From positions 806,001 through 870,000 of the forward strand of contig NZ_JPOG01000001.1 of assembly GCF_000733765.1 (NCBI RefSeq): a stretch of DNA of 64,000 nucleotides, given 5' to 3'. Position 1 is the first letter of the stretch; every line of letters begins with the position of its first letter. The stretch is from Algiphilus aromaticivorans DG1253 (GTDB taxonomy: Bacteria > Pseudomonadota > Gammaproteobacteria > Nevskiales > Nevskiaceae). Under the pieces are notes generated by a model. That model did not search any database and was not told the origin of the DNA. It saw only the letters and a list, made by a program, of their open reading frames with translations. Shown here one piece after another: positions 8,024 to 16,074 of this stretch. A program made the translations under genes and the position numbers.

Positions 8024-8248
8024 ATGAGTGAGCTGCATCGTGTGACGATTGATCCCGACATGTGTGGCGGCCGCCCATGCATCCGCGGGCTGCGGATTCG
8101 TGTCAGAGACGTTCTCGAGCTACTCGCTGCGGGTGCTTCAAGGGAAGAGATTCTCGAGGACTATCCCTATCTTGAGGCGGCGGACATCACGGCGGCGCTG
8201 GAATACGCGGCGCGGCAGAGTGATCACTCGGTGTTGTCGGTGGCTTGA
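8024..8248 (+). CDS. Orphan DUF433 antitoxin-like protein
   Basis: This 74-residue protein matches DUF433. Its DPDMCGGRPCIRGLRIRVRDVLELLAAGAS segment and the downstream LEDYPYLEAADITAALEYAA helix are typical of these winged-helix antitoxins. DUF433 genes are normally followed by a DUF5615 PIN-like toxin, but here only a three-codon ATG-CGG-TGC-TAA follows and then the hairpin repeats begin. The toxin is thus absent, and the protein may be an immunity-type orphan or a remnant. A 12-codon open frame just upstream (7989-8027) is too short to call. Confidence 0.8.
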   Translation: MSELHRVTIDPDMCGGRPCIRGLRIRVRDVLELLAAGASREEILEDYPYLEAADITAALEYAARQSDHSVLSVA

Positions 8249-8330
8249 TGCGGTGCTAAGCGTCGCTGGCGCACCGTGAGCGAGCCGTTTCTGCGGCGAC
8301 GAATCGTGGCAGGGCGCGGAGATCGCCGCG

Positions 8331-8428
8331 GTCACTAAACTCGATCTTCCGGATCTCGTTAAGTGACCCGGCCCGGGCCATCCGTGGCCCGGGCGCTAAC
8401 CCGGATTCGACTTGCCACTGGCAAGTCG
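8331..8428 (+). repeat. Three-hairpin repeat element, copy 1
   Basis: Hairpin 1 is 8331-8367 (arms GTCACT/AGTGAC with an inner GATC/GATC pair). Hairpin 2 is 8371-8394 (10-bp stem GCCCGGGCCA, loop TCCG). Hairpin 3 is 8408-8428 (10-bp stem CGACTTGCCA, short loop). The extended outer stem of hairpin 3 seen in copies 2 and 3 is only partly preserved here. A CGCCGC motif precedes hairpin 1, as in the other three copies. The copy fills the gap between the DUF433 gene and copy 2. Confidence 0.85.
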
Positions 8429-8495
8429 GTCGCTGGAGCTTCGAGGACGATTTGTCGTTTGGGCCGCTATGGGGCGTGTAGCGAGAACCGCCGCA

Positions 8496-8606
8496 GGCAC
8501 TAAACTCGGTCATCCGGACCTCGTTAAGTGCCCCTGCTCGGGCCATCCATGGCCCGAGCGCTGAGCCGCGCTGCGACTTGCCCCCGGCAAGTCGGTCGCG
8601 GCTCAG
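8496..8606 (+). repeat. Three-hairpin repeat element, copy 2 (overlaps the luxR stop)
   Basis: Hairpin 1 is 8496-8532; its arms are GGCACT/AGTGCC, a compensated T-A to G-C change relative to copy 1. Hairpin 2 is 8536-8559 (10-bp stem GCTCGGGCCA, loop TCCA). Hairpin 3 is 8561-8606: the outer 10-bp stem CTGAGCCGCG/CGCGGCTCAG surrounds the inner CGACTTGCC/GGCAAGTCG stem. The stop codon of the minus-strand LuxR gene (8603-8605) lies inside the outer stem. Confidence 0.87.
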
Positions 8607-9817
8607 CCCAATCGAATCACCGAGTTGAGGAGAAGGCGCACCAGCATGGTCTGGCGGGTGACGCCGGTCTTGCAGAAGATGGAGCGCAGGTGGGTGCGGG
8701 CGGTGTTGCGGCGCACGTTCATTTCCTCGGCGGCTTCGTCGAGGGTCAGGCCTTCGGCGAGCAGCAGGGCGAGGGTGGCTTCCATGCGGGTCAGGCCGAA
8801 GAGGCGGCGTACCAGCTCGTGCGAGGGCTGGGCGGCGTTGGCTTCGGGGTCGCGCAGGTAGACCACTGCGGCCGGGCGGTTGGCGCCTTCGGAGTACTCG
8901 CCGGCGGGCACGGTCTTGATGAGGATGCCCAGGTTGGCGCGGCCGGAGGGGCGCGTTACGGCCAGGGCGTCGACCATGGATGGGGCGTCGTCCTCGCATT
9001 CGCCCGAGCAGGCGCGGCGGATGATGCGATGCAGCTCGCGCTCTTCCTTGGTGCGGTCGAGACGCAGCGCGTCGCGCGTCATCCAGATGCCGTCCTTTTC
9101 ATCGAGGATGCGGCGCGCTTCCTCATTGGTTTCCATGATGTTGCCGTGCTCGTCGTAGCTGACGATGCCCAGCAGCATGCGGTTGATGGTGCCGGCGAAG
9201 AGCTGGCGCTCGGTCTCCAGGAAGTCCAGGCGCGAGTGCAGCTGGATGGCGCGCTTGAGGTGAGGCAGCACGAAGCCGACCAGCGCCTTGTCCTCGTCCG
9301 AGAAGGCTTCGGCCTCTTCGGTGCGCGTGACGCGCAGGCGGCATTCGATGCCGTCGGCGGTGTAGATGTCGGCGCCCAGCAGGTGCCGGATGCTCAATGG
9401 CTTGAGGTATTCCTGGTAGACAGTGCTGTTCAGCCACTCCTTGCCCACCATCTCTTCGGCCGTGACCACCTGGCCTTCCTTGAGGCGTACGAAGGGGTCG
9501 ATGGAGGAGAAGTGGGAGGTGTAGGAGTCGGTGGCCTGCTGCGTGGTCTCGCCGGTGTTGATCATGACGCCGGAGTTCTCCGCCGACGGCGGGCGCAGCA
9601 TCAGCGTGACGTGTTCGGCGCCGAGGCGCTGCTGGAGGATTTCCAGGGCTTCGCGCCAGGGCGGGGTGCTCAGTGGTCCGTCGTAGAGCGCCCCGACAAG
9701 CGCATCGAGCGCCTGAAAGGCGGGCGAGCCGGTGAGCTCGGCGAGCTCGTTCGTGGCGGACATATCAGGCCGCGTCGCGGCGCGAGCCTCGGCGAGGCTG
9801 GTCTGGGTCAGAGGCAT
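8603..9817 (-). CDS. LuxR-family transcriptional regulator (steroid-cluster regulator candidate)
   Basis: This 404-residue protein has a long N-terminal sensing region with a PAS-like middle (about residues 200-260, FAGTINRMLLGIVSYDEHGN) and a C-terminal LuxR helix-turn-helix (about 340-400, LTRMEATLALLLAEG and RRNTARTHLRSIFCKTGV). There is no receiver domain and no autoinducer-domain signature that I can recognise. Length and layout resemble TeiR, the LuxR-type activator of steroid degradation in Comamonas; that parallel is inference. The start at 9817 has AGGAGA eight bases upstream. The gene is divergent from the ketosteroid isomerase gene across a 257-bp gap that could hold its targets. 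Confidence 0.82.
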   Translation of the reverse strand: MPLTQTSLAEARAATRPDMSATNELAELTGSPAFQALDALVGALYDGPLSTPPWREALEILQQRLGAEHVTLMLRPPSAENSGVMINTGETTQQATDSYTSHFSSIDPFVRLKEGQVVTAEEMVGKEWLNSTVYQEYLKPLSIRHLLGADIYTADGIECRLRVTRTEEAEAFSDEDKALVGFVLPHLKRAIQLHSRLDFLETERQLFAGTINRMLLGIVSYDEHGNIMETNEEARRILDEKDGIWMTRDALRLDRTKEERELHRIIRRACSGECEDDAPSMVDALAVTRPSGRANLGILIKTVPAGEYSEGANRPAAVVYLRDPEANAAQPSHELVRRLFGLTRMEATLALLLAEGLTLDEAAEEMNVRRNTARTHLRSIFCKTGVTRQTMLVRLLLNSVIRLG

Positions 9818-10074
9818 GCTTGTTGTCTCCTGCGATCATTCCGGTCGGGTGGCGTCCCGGCGAAGGCCGGCGCCCCAATCTCATTTACTTTTGCGTCGTA
9901 TCCTGCGCGCCCGGTCAAGCGTTGTCGAGTCGTTGTTTCTAATGAATGGCGACGGGGGTCGTGGCTCGTCCTTGCGGGGGAGGCGTCGCAGCGCGGCTGC
10001 GGTGAGGATGCCGCCACTGTCCGCCGTTGCGGCGTGCAGCCTTTCCGAACCCACGCAGAGGACGGCAGCGACCC

Positions 10075-10458
10075 ATGCCCGAAGAGAGCCAGATGAAGCA
10101 GGCCATGCAGGCCTATATCGACCACTTCAATGCCGCCGACCCGGATGCCGTTGCGGCGCTCTACACCGAGGACGCCACGGTGGAGGATCCGGTGGGCAGC
10201 GAGCCCAAGCGCGGGCGCGAGGCGATTCTGGAGTTCTACCGCATGGCGGTGCAGACGGGGGCGAAGCTCTCCCTGGCCGCGCCCATCCGCGCCTCGCATG
10301 CTGATGCCGCGGCCATGGCCTTCGACGTCAATCTGCAGATGCCGGAAGGCCGCAGCCTGATCCGCGTCATCGACGTCATGCGTTTCGACGACGCTGGCCG
10401 CTTCCGCAGCATGGAGGCCTACTGGGGGCCTTCCGATGTGACGCCCGCCGCCGAATAG
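10075..10458 (+). CDS. ksi: Steroid Delta5-isomerase (ketosteroid isomerase)
   Basis: It isomerises Delta5-3-ketosteroids to Delta4-3-ketosteroids by proton transfer. The 127-residue product aligns along its length with the Comamonas testosteroni enzyme. Starting at 10075, the catalytic tyrosine falls at residue 14 (QAYIDHF) and the general-base aspartate at residue 38 (TVEDPVGSEP). The second acidic residue falls at about 100 (RVIDVMRF), the known active-site positions within one residue. This register supports the 10075 start over the longer frame at 10027 or the ATG at 10093. It is divergent from the luxR-type gene and convergent with kshA. Confidence 0.93.
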   Translation: MPEESQMKQAMQAYIDHFNAADPDAVAALYTEDATVEDPVGSEPKRGREAILEFYRMAVQTGAKLSLAAPIRASHADAAAMAFDVNLQMPEGRSLIRVIDVMRFDDAGRFRSMEAYWGPSDVTPAAE

Positions 10459-10501
10459 GCGGCGGGCACCGCGCCGGGCCGGCATAAGCGGTCCGGCGCC
10501 C

Positions 10502-11611
10502 TCAGGCCTCGAAGACGTGGGCGAGCGTCGGCTTTTCCTGCAGCCCCTGGTCCATTTCGACCACGCGCCGCTTCTGCTGCTCGGCGGGTACCTTGTCGAT
10601 GTCGGTGTAGAACTGCTCGTACCACTCGCGCAGCTGATAGATCGGGCCGTCGCCTTCGCAGAGCAGCGGATTGTCGATGCGCACCTTGTTGTGCCAGATC
10701 TCCACGTCCTCCGAGAAGGCCTTGCAGGTGAGGTCGACGTACTGCTTGATCATGTCGTTGCTCTGCTCTTCGCTCATGCCCGGAATCTTCTTGACCATGA
10801 CGCCGAAGCGCAGCTCGAAGCGGTTCTGGTCGATGGGCACGTGCGAGTTAAGCAGGATCGACTCGATGGGTACGCCCTGCGCCTCACCGAACATATGAGT
10901 GATGTGATACGCGGGCCCGAAGTAAGTTGCGATGGTGGTGAGGTGGCCGTTCGCGCCGCCCAGGCGCTCGTTCTTGCCGACCATCACCTGGGTGGCCTTG
11001 TAGCCTTCGAAGATGTTGGCGAAGTAGAGGACGTTCTCGGAGCCGTGCACCGGCGTGAAGTGCGCCATGTCGCTCTGGTTATCGATCAGCTCGCGGCAGT
11101 TGGTGGCGATGTCCCACTTGACGATATGCCAGTCCGACCATTCGTCGGATTGGGTCGCGTCGATGTGCGGAATATTCTGATCCGCCGGCGGCTCGTTGCC
11201 TTCGGGGTCGTTCCAGACGAAGAGCAGCTGGTTTTCCTCGTAGGTGGGCCATGACCGAATGCGCGCCTTCGGAGGGATGCGCTTGCAGTAGGGAATCTCG
11301 GTGCATTTCCCATCGCTGCCCCAGTGCCAGCCGTGGAAGCGGCAGACAACCGCGTCGCCCTTGACCTCGCCCAGGCCGAGATCGGCGCCCATGTGTGGGC
11401 ACCAGGCGTCCAGCACGTTCAGCTTGCCGGACTCGCCCTGGAAGACCACCAGACGCGTGCCGAAGATGTCCATCGAATGCGGCTTGCCGTCCTTGTAGTC
11501 GGCCGCCAGGCCCAGGCAGTGCCAGCCGCGGGCATAGCGCTCGGGCGGTGCGGCAGACTCGATCTGATGTGTCGGTGCCTTACCGGAAGCGGGGCGGATT
11601 GCAGTGACCAT
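10502..11611 (-). CDS. kshA: 3-ketosteroid 9alpha-hydroxylase, oxygenase component
   Basis: This Rieske non-heme iron oxygenase of 369 residues hydroxylates C9 of 1,4-androstadienedione-type steroids. Together with KstD it triggers opening of ring B. The Rieske ligands are Cys71, His73, Cys90 and His93 (CPHMGADLG and CRFHGWHWG). Mononuclear iron ligands are His183 and His188 in NQSDMAHFTPVHG, with Asp301 as the probable third. The ATG at 11611 is preceded by CTGGAG. Its reductase is probably the kshB gene at 27627-28667, outside this transcription unit. It is divergent from the hsaA-type gene with a 225-bp shared promoter region. Confidence 0.92.
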   Translation of the reverse strand: MVTAIRPASGKAPTHQIESAAPPERYARGWHCLGLAADYKDGKPHSMDIFGTRLVVFQGESGKLNVLDAWCPHMGADLGLGEVKGDAVVCRFHGWHWGSDGKCTEIPYCKRIPPKARIRSWPTYEENQLLFVWNDPEGNEPPADQNIPHIDATQSDEWSDWHIVKWDIATNCRELIDNQSDMAHFTPVHGSENVLYFANIFEGYKATQVMVGKNERLGGANGHLTTIATYFGPAYHITHMFGEAQGVPIESILLNSHVPIDQNRFELRFGVMVKKIPGMSEEQSNDMIKQYVDLTCKAFSEDVEIWHNKVRIDNPLLCEGDGPIYQLREWYEQFYTDIDKVPAEQQKRRVVEMDQGLQEKPTLAHVFEA

Positions 11612-11836
11612 GGGCTACTCCAGAGGTGCTTTTCTATCGAACAGTCTTGGAGGCAGCGGGCCCGGCTGCATCACCCATTTGCGTGAGTCCTTCAGGCGTC
11701 AGGAAGTTCGACAAAAAGGCCGGTAGTCATTTCGGACGATGCCCCGAGGAGGGCCGGGTGGTTGTAATGCATGCACCAATTTTTGCCGTCGGCGGCGTCG
11801 TCCGCCGGCCGATGACTACGACAGCAGGAGCAAGGC

Positions 11837-13030
11837 ATGCAGAACAAGGCCCAGAGCAACGTCACGCCGGCGAGTCCCGAAGTGTTGGTCCAGCGCGCGC
11901 GCGATCTCATCCCGAAGCTGGTGGAGCGTGCACCGGAGGCCCGCAAGAACCGCCGCGTCCCGGACGCCACGATCCGCGACCTGCAGGAAGCCGGTCTCTT
12001 TCGCGTGCTGCAGCCCAAGGCCTACGGCGGCTACGAGATGGATCCGCAGGTCTTCTACGACATCGCCATGACGCTGGCCGAGGGCTGCATGTCCACGGGC
12101 TGGATCTACGGGATCATGGGGGTCCACAACTGGCAGCTCGCACTGTTTGATCCGCAGGCCGCCGCGGATGTCTGGGGCGAGGACACCAGCACGCTGGTTG
12201 CTTCCACCTACATGCCGAAGGGGCAGGTGACGCCGGTCGAGGGCGGCTTCAAGTTCAGCGGGCGCTGGGGCTTCTCCAGCGGCATCGACCATTGCGACTG
12301 GGTGCTGCTCGGCGGGCTGATTTTCACCGACGGCCAGCCGCCGGAATACCGCACCTTCCTGGTGCCGCGCTCGGATTTCCGCGTCGAGGACACCTGGCAC
12401 ACCATGGGTCTGCAGGGCACCGGCAGCAACGATGTGGTCGTCGAGGACGCCTTCGTCCCCGAGTACCGGACGCACAAGGCTTCCGACGGCTTCAACGGCA
12501 CCAACCCCGGCGGCGACACCTTCACCTCGCCGCTCTACAAGATTCCCTTCGGGCAGATTTTCGTGCGCGCTGTCTCCTCGGCTGCCATCGGTGCGCTGGA
12601 AGGCGCGACCAAGTCCTTCCGCGACTGGGCGACCGACTGGACCGGCAACATGGGTTCGAAGACCGCCGAGCAGCCGCTCGCGCAGTTGGCCATTGCGGAT
12701 GCGCTGACGGCCACCGACGAGATGAAGCTGGTGCTGCACCGCAACTTCGAGGAAATCCTCGACAGCATCCACAACAATCAGCCGCTGCCCATCGAGCGCC
12801 GCGTGCACTTCCGCTATCAGGCTGCGCAGGTCGTCGAGCGTTGTGCTGATCGGGTCTCCCGGCTGATGGGGGCGGCCGGTGGTCGCGCCATCTTCACGGA
12901 CTTCCCCGTGCAGCAGCCCTTCCTCGACATCCACACCGCCCGCGCGCACTACGCCAACAACGCCTTCATGTTCGGCGGCAACTACGGCAGCGTGATGCTC
13001 GGCAAGGACAACACCGACTTCTTCCTGTAA
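11837..13030 (+). CDS. hsaA: HsaA-type flavin-dependent monooxygenase (3-HSA 4-hydroxylase family)
   Basis: This 397-residue protein has the acyl-CoA-dehydrogenase-like fold of two-component flavin monooxygenases. HsaA adds a hydroxyl at C4 of the phenolic 9,10-seco steroid 3-HSA using reduced FMN/FAD. Long stretches match HsaA from actinobacteria, including GCMSTGW, GVHNWQLALFD, VWGEDTST and LQGTGSND. A C-terminal DIHTARAHYANN segment holds the histidine expected in the active site. The start has AGGAG upstream. The flavin reductase HsaB is not found next to it and must be supplied from elsewhere. Confidence 0.88.
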   Translation: MQNKAQSNVTPASPEVLVQRARDLIPKLVERAPEARKNRRVPDATIRDLQEAGLFRVLQPKAYGGYEMDPQVFYDIAMTLAEGCMSTGWIYGIMGVHNWQLALFDPQAAADVWGEDTSTLVASTYMPKGQVTPVEGGFKFSGRWGFSSGIDHCDWVLLGGLIFTDGQPPEYRTFLVPRSDFRVEDTWHTMGLQGTGSNDVVVEDAFVPEYRTHKASDGFNGTNPGGDTFTSPLYKIPFGQIFVRAVSSAAIGALEGATKSFRDWATDWTGNMGSKTAEQPLAQLAIADALTATDEMKLVLHRNFEEILDSIHNNQPLPIERRVHFRYQAAQVVERCADRVSRLMGAAGGRAIFTDFPVQQPFLDIHTARAHYANNAFMFGGNYGSVMLGKDNTDFFL

Positions 13031-13051
13031 GCGCGGCCCGGGGGCACGGCA

Positions 13052-14779
13052 ATGAGCACGGAACATTGGGATGAGCGCTTCGATGTGGTCGTCGTCGGCT
13101 CCGGCGCCGGCGGCATGACCGCTGCGCTGCGCGCGCAGACGGAAGGCCTGTCGACTGTCCTGCTGGAGAAGAGCGACCGCTACGGCGGCACAAGCGCCGT
13201 CTCGGGAGGCGGTATCTGGATCCCCTGCAACGACCAGATCGCCGAGCTTGGTGAGTCGGACAGCTACGAGGAGGCGCTCACCTATCTGCGTTACCTCACC
13301 GGCGGTGAGGTGCCGGAATCCCGCATCGAGGCCTATCTGCGGAACGCGCCCGAGATGGTGCGCGCGCTGGCCGCGGACAGCGGCATCCACTACCGGGCCG
13401 TGCACAAGTATCCCGACTATTTCCCGGACAAGCCCGGCGGCAAGCCGGGCTTTCGCACCATGGAGCCGGCCGCCTTCGACGCCGCCCAGCTCGGCGATGC
13501 CTTCTGGCAGCAGCGCGAGCCCTTTGCCGGCACGCAGCTGATGGGCCGCGTGTCCATGGACCAGGTCGAGGCGCATACGCTGTTCACGCGCGGCAAGGGA
13601 TGGTTCCTGCTGACGCTGAAGATGATGGGTCGTTACTGGTCGGATCTTCGCTGGCGCCTCAAGACGCGCCGCGACCGCCGGCTGACGCTGGGACAGGCGA
13701 TGGTCGCCGCATTGCGCCACGGGCTCGATGCACGCGGCGTGCCGATCCGGCTCAATAACGCGCTCGTCGGGCTGATCGAGGAGAACGGTCGCGTCGTCGG
13801 CGTCGAGGTCGATTCGCCGGAGGGCCGCAAGCGCCTGCGCGCCGAGCGCGGCGTCGTGCTCGCCACGGGCGGCTTCGAGTCCAACCAACAGATGCGCGAA
13901 CAGTATCTGCCGCAGCCTACGCGCGCCGAATGGACGGCGGCCCCTTACGGCCTGAATGAGGGCGAGGGCATCCGCGCCGGGCAGGCGCTGGGTGCTGGCA
14001 CGGCATTCATGAACCTCACCTGGGGCACGCCCACCGCGCACATGCCGGATGAGGCGCCGCAGCCGGGGCTCTTTGTCGAGCGCGCGCTGCCGGGCTGCAT
14101 GCTGGTCAACGGCAACGGTCAACGTTTCTGTAACGAGGCCGGGCCGTATACCGAAGTCATCTATGCCATGTACCGCGACCACGAGAAATCCGGTTGCACG
14201 GTGCCGGCGTGGTTCGTCTTCGACGCCACCTTCCGCAAGAAGTATCCGGCCGGGCCAACGCTGCCGGGCAGCATCCAGCCGGATCGCAAGCTTCCGAAAA
14301 AGTGGTGGGACAAGGTCATCTACAAGGCGGATTCGCTGTCCGAGCTCGCCGCCAAGATCGGCATTGATGCTCAGGGCCTGGCGCAGTCGGTGGAGCGCAT
14401 GAACCGCTATTCCCGGCTGGGTGTGGACGCGGAATTCGGCAAGGGCGTCAACGTCTTCGATCGCTACTACAGCGATCCGACCGTCAAGCCGAATCCCTGC
14501 CTGGGGCCGCTGGAGAAGGGGCCTTTCTACGCGCTGCGTGTGGATGCTGGCGAGATCGGCACCAAGGGTGGCTTGACGACCGACGAGCGCGCGCGCGTGC
14601 TGCGCGAGGACGACGGTCAGCCCATCGCCGGTCTCTACGCCGTGGGCAATTGCTCGGCGGCGGTCATGGGTCGCACCTACGCCGGCCCTGGCTCGACGCT
14701 GGGCCCGGCCATGACCTTCGCCTATATCGCCGCGCGCGAGATGGCAGCCGAGGGCGGCGCGCAACGCAAGGCTGCCTGA
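13052..14779 (+). CDS. kstD: 3-ketosteroid Delta1-dehydrogenase
   Basis: This FAD-dependent enzyme introduces the C1-C2 double bond in ring A of 3-ketosteroids. The 575-residue protein begins with a dinucleotide-binding motif (VVVVGSGAGGMTAAL, about residues 12-26) and KYGGTSAVSGGG-like sequence near residue 50. It has a flavoprotein ATGGFESN strand and the substrate-site segment FYALRVDAGEIGTKGG (Tyr about 493), which corresponds to the Tyr487/Gly491 region of Rhodococcus KstD1. It follows the hsaA gene by 21 bases and is followed by an SDR gene, probably in one operon. A Delta4-dehydrogenase specificity is less likely but cannot be excluded. Confidence 0.9.
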   Translation: MSTEHWDERFDVVVVGSGAGGMTAALRAQTEGLSTVLLEKSDRYGGTSAVSGGGIWIPCNDQIAELGESDSYEEALTYLRYLTGGEVPESRIEAYLRNAPEMVRALAADSGIHYRAVHKYPDYFPDKPGGKPGFRTMEPAAFDAAQLGDAFWQQREPFAGTQLMGRVSMDQVEAHTLFTRGKGWFLLTLKMMGRYWSDLRWRLKTRRDRRLTLGQAMVAALRHGLDARGVPIRLNNALVGLIEENGRVVGVEVDSPEGRKRLRAERGVVLATGGFESNQQMREQYLPQPTRAEWTAAPYGLNEGEGIRAGQALGAGTAFMNLTWGTPTAHMPDEAPQPGLFVERALPGCMLVNGNGQRFCNEAGPYTEVIYAMYRDHEKSGCTVPAWFVFDATFRKKYPAGPTLPGSIQPDRKLPKKWWDKVIYKADSLSELAAKIGIDAQGLAQSVERMNRYSRLGVDAEFGKGVNVFDRYYSDPTVKPNPCLGPLEKGPFYALRVDAGEIGTKGGLTTDERARVLREDDGQPIAGLYAVGNCSAAVMGRTYAGPGSTLGPAMTFAYIAAREMAAEGGAQRKAA

Positions 14780-14849
14780 AGTCGGGCGGACCGGCCGGCG
14801 TGCGGCTTTGCCGCGCCGCCGGCACTAAAGAACAAGATCAGGAGACAGC

Positions 14850-15605
14850 ATGGGCAGACTGCAAGGAAAGGTCGCGCTGGTGACCGGCGCCGGCCAGGGC
14901 GTGGGGCAGGGCATCGCCTACGCACTGGCGGCCGAGGGTGCGGCTGTGGCCGTGACCGGGCGCACCGCATCGAAGCTCGACGACACCGTCGCCGGCATCC
15001 GGGAGCGCGGCGGCAAGGGCCTGGCGATTGCTTGCGACGTCAAGGATGCCGCCGGCATCAGCCAGTCCGTCGAGACCACCGTCCGCGAGCTGGGCGGGCT
15101 CAACATTCTGGTCAACAACGCCCAGGAAGTTCCGCTCGGCGCGCTGAACGACGTCACCGACGAGGCCTTCACGGCGGGCTGGGAATCCGGCCCGCTGGCG
15201 AGCTTCCGGTTGATGAAGGCGGCTTACCCGCACCTCAAGGGCGACGGCAATATCGTCAATCTGGCCTCGCCCGCGGCGCACCGCTGGGATATGGCCGGCT
15301 TCGGCTGCTACGGCGCCGTCAAGGAAGCCATCCGCCAGCTGACGCGCGCCGCGGCCTGCGAGTGGGGCGGCGAGGGCATCCGCACCAACGCCATCCTGCC
15401 GCTGGCGGCGTCGCCGGCCATGGCCTGGTGGATGCGCGAGTATCCGGAGCAGGGCGAGGCCTTCGTCGGCACCGTGCCCATGCAGCGCGTCGGTGATTGC
15501 GAGGCTGATATCGGTCGTTTCGTCGCAACCCTGTGTTCGGCTGATTGCGCCTATGTGAATGGTCAGAGCATCGCCTTGGATGGCGGGCAGGCTCGAATTG
15601 CATAG
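14850..15605 (+). CDS. SDR-family oxidoreductase
   Basis: This classical short-chain dehydrogenase of 251 residues has the NAD(P) motif TGAGQGVGQG (about residues 12-21), an NNAQ strand and a catalytic YGAVK at about 155. The C-terminal VNGQSIALDGGQ is typical. The ATG has AGGAGA upstream. It lies in the same direction as kstD and hsaA, so it probably acts on a hydroxyl or keto group of a steroid intermediate; the exact substrate cannot be read. The next 569 bases are non-coding and full of hairpins. Confidence 0.87.
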   Translation: MGRLQGKVALVTGAGQGVGQGIAYALAAEGAAVAVTGRTASKLDDTVAGIRERGGKGLAIACDVKDAAGISQSVETTVRELGGLNILVNNAQEVPLGALNDVTDEAFTAGWESGPLASFRLMKAAYPHLKGDGNIVNLASPAAHRWDMAGFGCYGAVKEAIRQLTRAAACEWGGEGIRTNAILPLAASPAMAWWMREYPEQGEAFVGTVPMQRVGDCEADIGRFVATLCSADCAYVNGQSIALDGGQARIA

Positions 15606-15745
15606 AGAGGCTCGAGGAGGATGATTACGAAACTTCTCCTCCTCGCGAGACGAGTCAGTACAGCGGACGCTATTGGCACCGTCTCGCCAGCGGTTCCGCG
15701 CTTCATAGCGAATGCGCTACCGGATGATGCCGCGCGGCCGGCGCG

Positions 15746-15773
15746 GGTTACTTTGGTTTCGGCCAAAGTAACC
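15746..15773. repeat. Perfect 11-bp palindrome (GGTTACTTTGG)
   Basis: GGTTACTTTGG and CCAAAGTAACC surround a 6-base loop. Similar GTTACTTTGG/CCAAAGTAAC palindromes are common between genes in Xanthomonas- and Pseudomonas-like bacteria. It lies 15 bp from repeat copy 4 and about 140 bp after the SDR gene. No T-tract follows. Confidence 0.65.
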
Positions 15774-15788
15774 AAAGCCATGGGCGAG

Positions 15789-15888
15789 TCCGCTGCGAAT
15801 GCCCGGTGGGCATTCGCAGCGGAGGAGCGCCCGGACAAGGATGTCCGGGCAGGGTCACTTAGCGAGGCAGGAGCCGAGCTTAGTGACC
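15789..15888 (-). repeat. Three-hairpin repeat element, copy 4 (inverted)
   Basis: Read on the minus strand, hairpin 1 is 15888-15853 (GGTCACTAAGC paired with GCTAAGTGACC except one mismatch). Hairpin 2 is 15850-15829 (9-bp stem GCCCGGACA, loop TCCT). Hairpin 3 is 15823-15789 (perfect 16-bp stem TCCGCTGCGAATGCCC, loop ACC). The order, spacing and loop motif match copies 1-3, while the arms of hairpins 2 and 3 are mostly different. The 5' flank again ends in CGCCGC. Confidence 0.83.
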
Positions 15889-15964
15889 GCGGCGGTTTGA
15901 GCGAAAAGGCGGCGCTACAGATGCCTTGCACTTACAGGCCATGCGTCGCGCAAGGATCGCCGCT

Positions 15965-16074
15965 GTCACTAGATTCGGTCTTCCAGACCTCATCAAGTGA
16001 CCCTGGCTGGGCCATCCATGGCCCAGCCGTGATGCGCGCTGCGACTTGCCACCGGCAAGTCGGTCGCGCATCAC
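15965..16074 (+). repeat. Three-hairpin repeat element, copy 3
   Basis: Hairpin 1 is 15965-16001 (GTCACT/AGTGAC plus an inner GGTCT/AGACC stem). Hairpin 2 is 16005-16028 (10-bp stem GGCTGGGCCA, loop TCCA). Hairpin 3 is 16029-16074: the outer stem GTGATGCGCG/CGCGCATCAC surrounds the CGACTTGCC/GGCAAGTCG stem. It lies head-to-head with copy 4, 76 bp away, and about 100 bp upstream of the old yellow enzyme gene. The whole 15606-16174 gap has no other gene. Confidence 0.87.

Noticed and set aside
7989-8027. A 12-codon gene before DUF433
   Set aside because: Too short and without a family; its end overlaps the DUF433 start, so a leader peptide is conceivable but unsupported.
8331-8606. CRISPR-like array of repeats
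   Set aside because: Only two copies in tandem, each made of three different hairpins with changing arms, and no spacers or cas genes; not a CRISPR.
11816-14764. A 982-codon open frame on the minus strand across hsaA and kstD
   Set aside because: It is antisense to two clearly recognised enzymes, has low-complexity His/Arg/Ala-rich content and no family motifs; it is a GC-rich codon-bias shadow.
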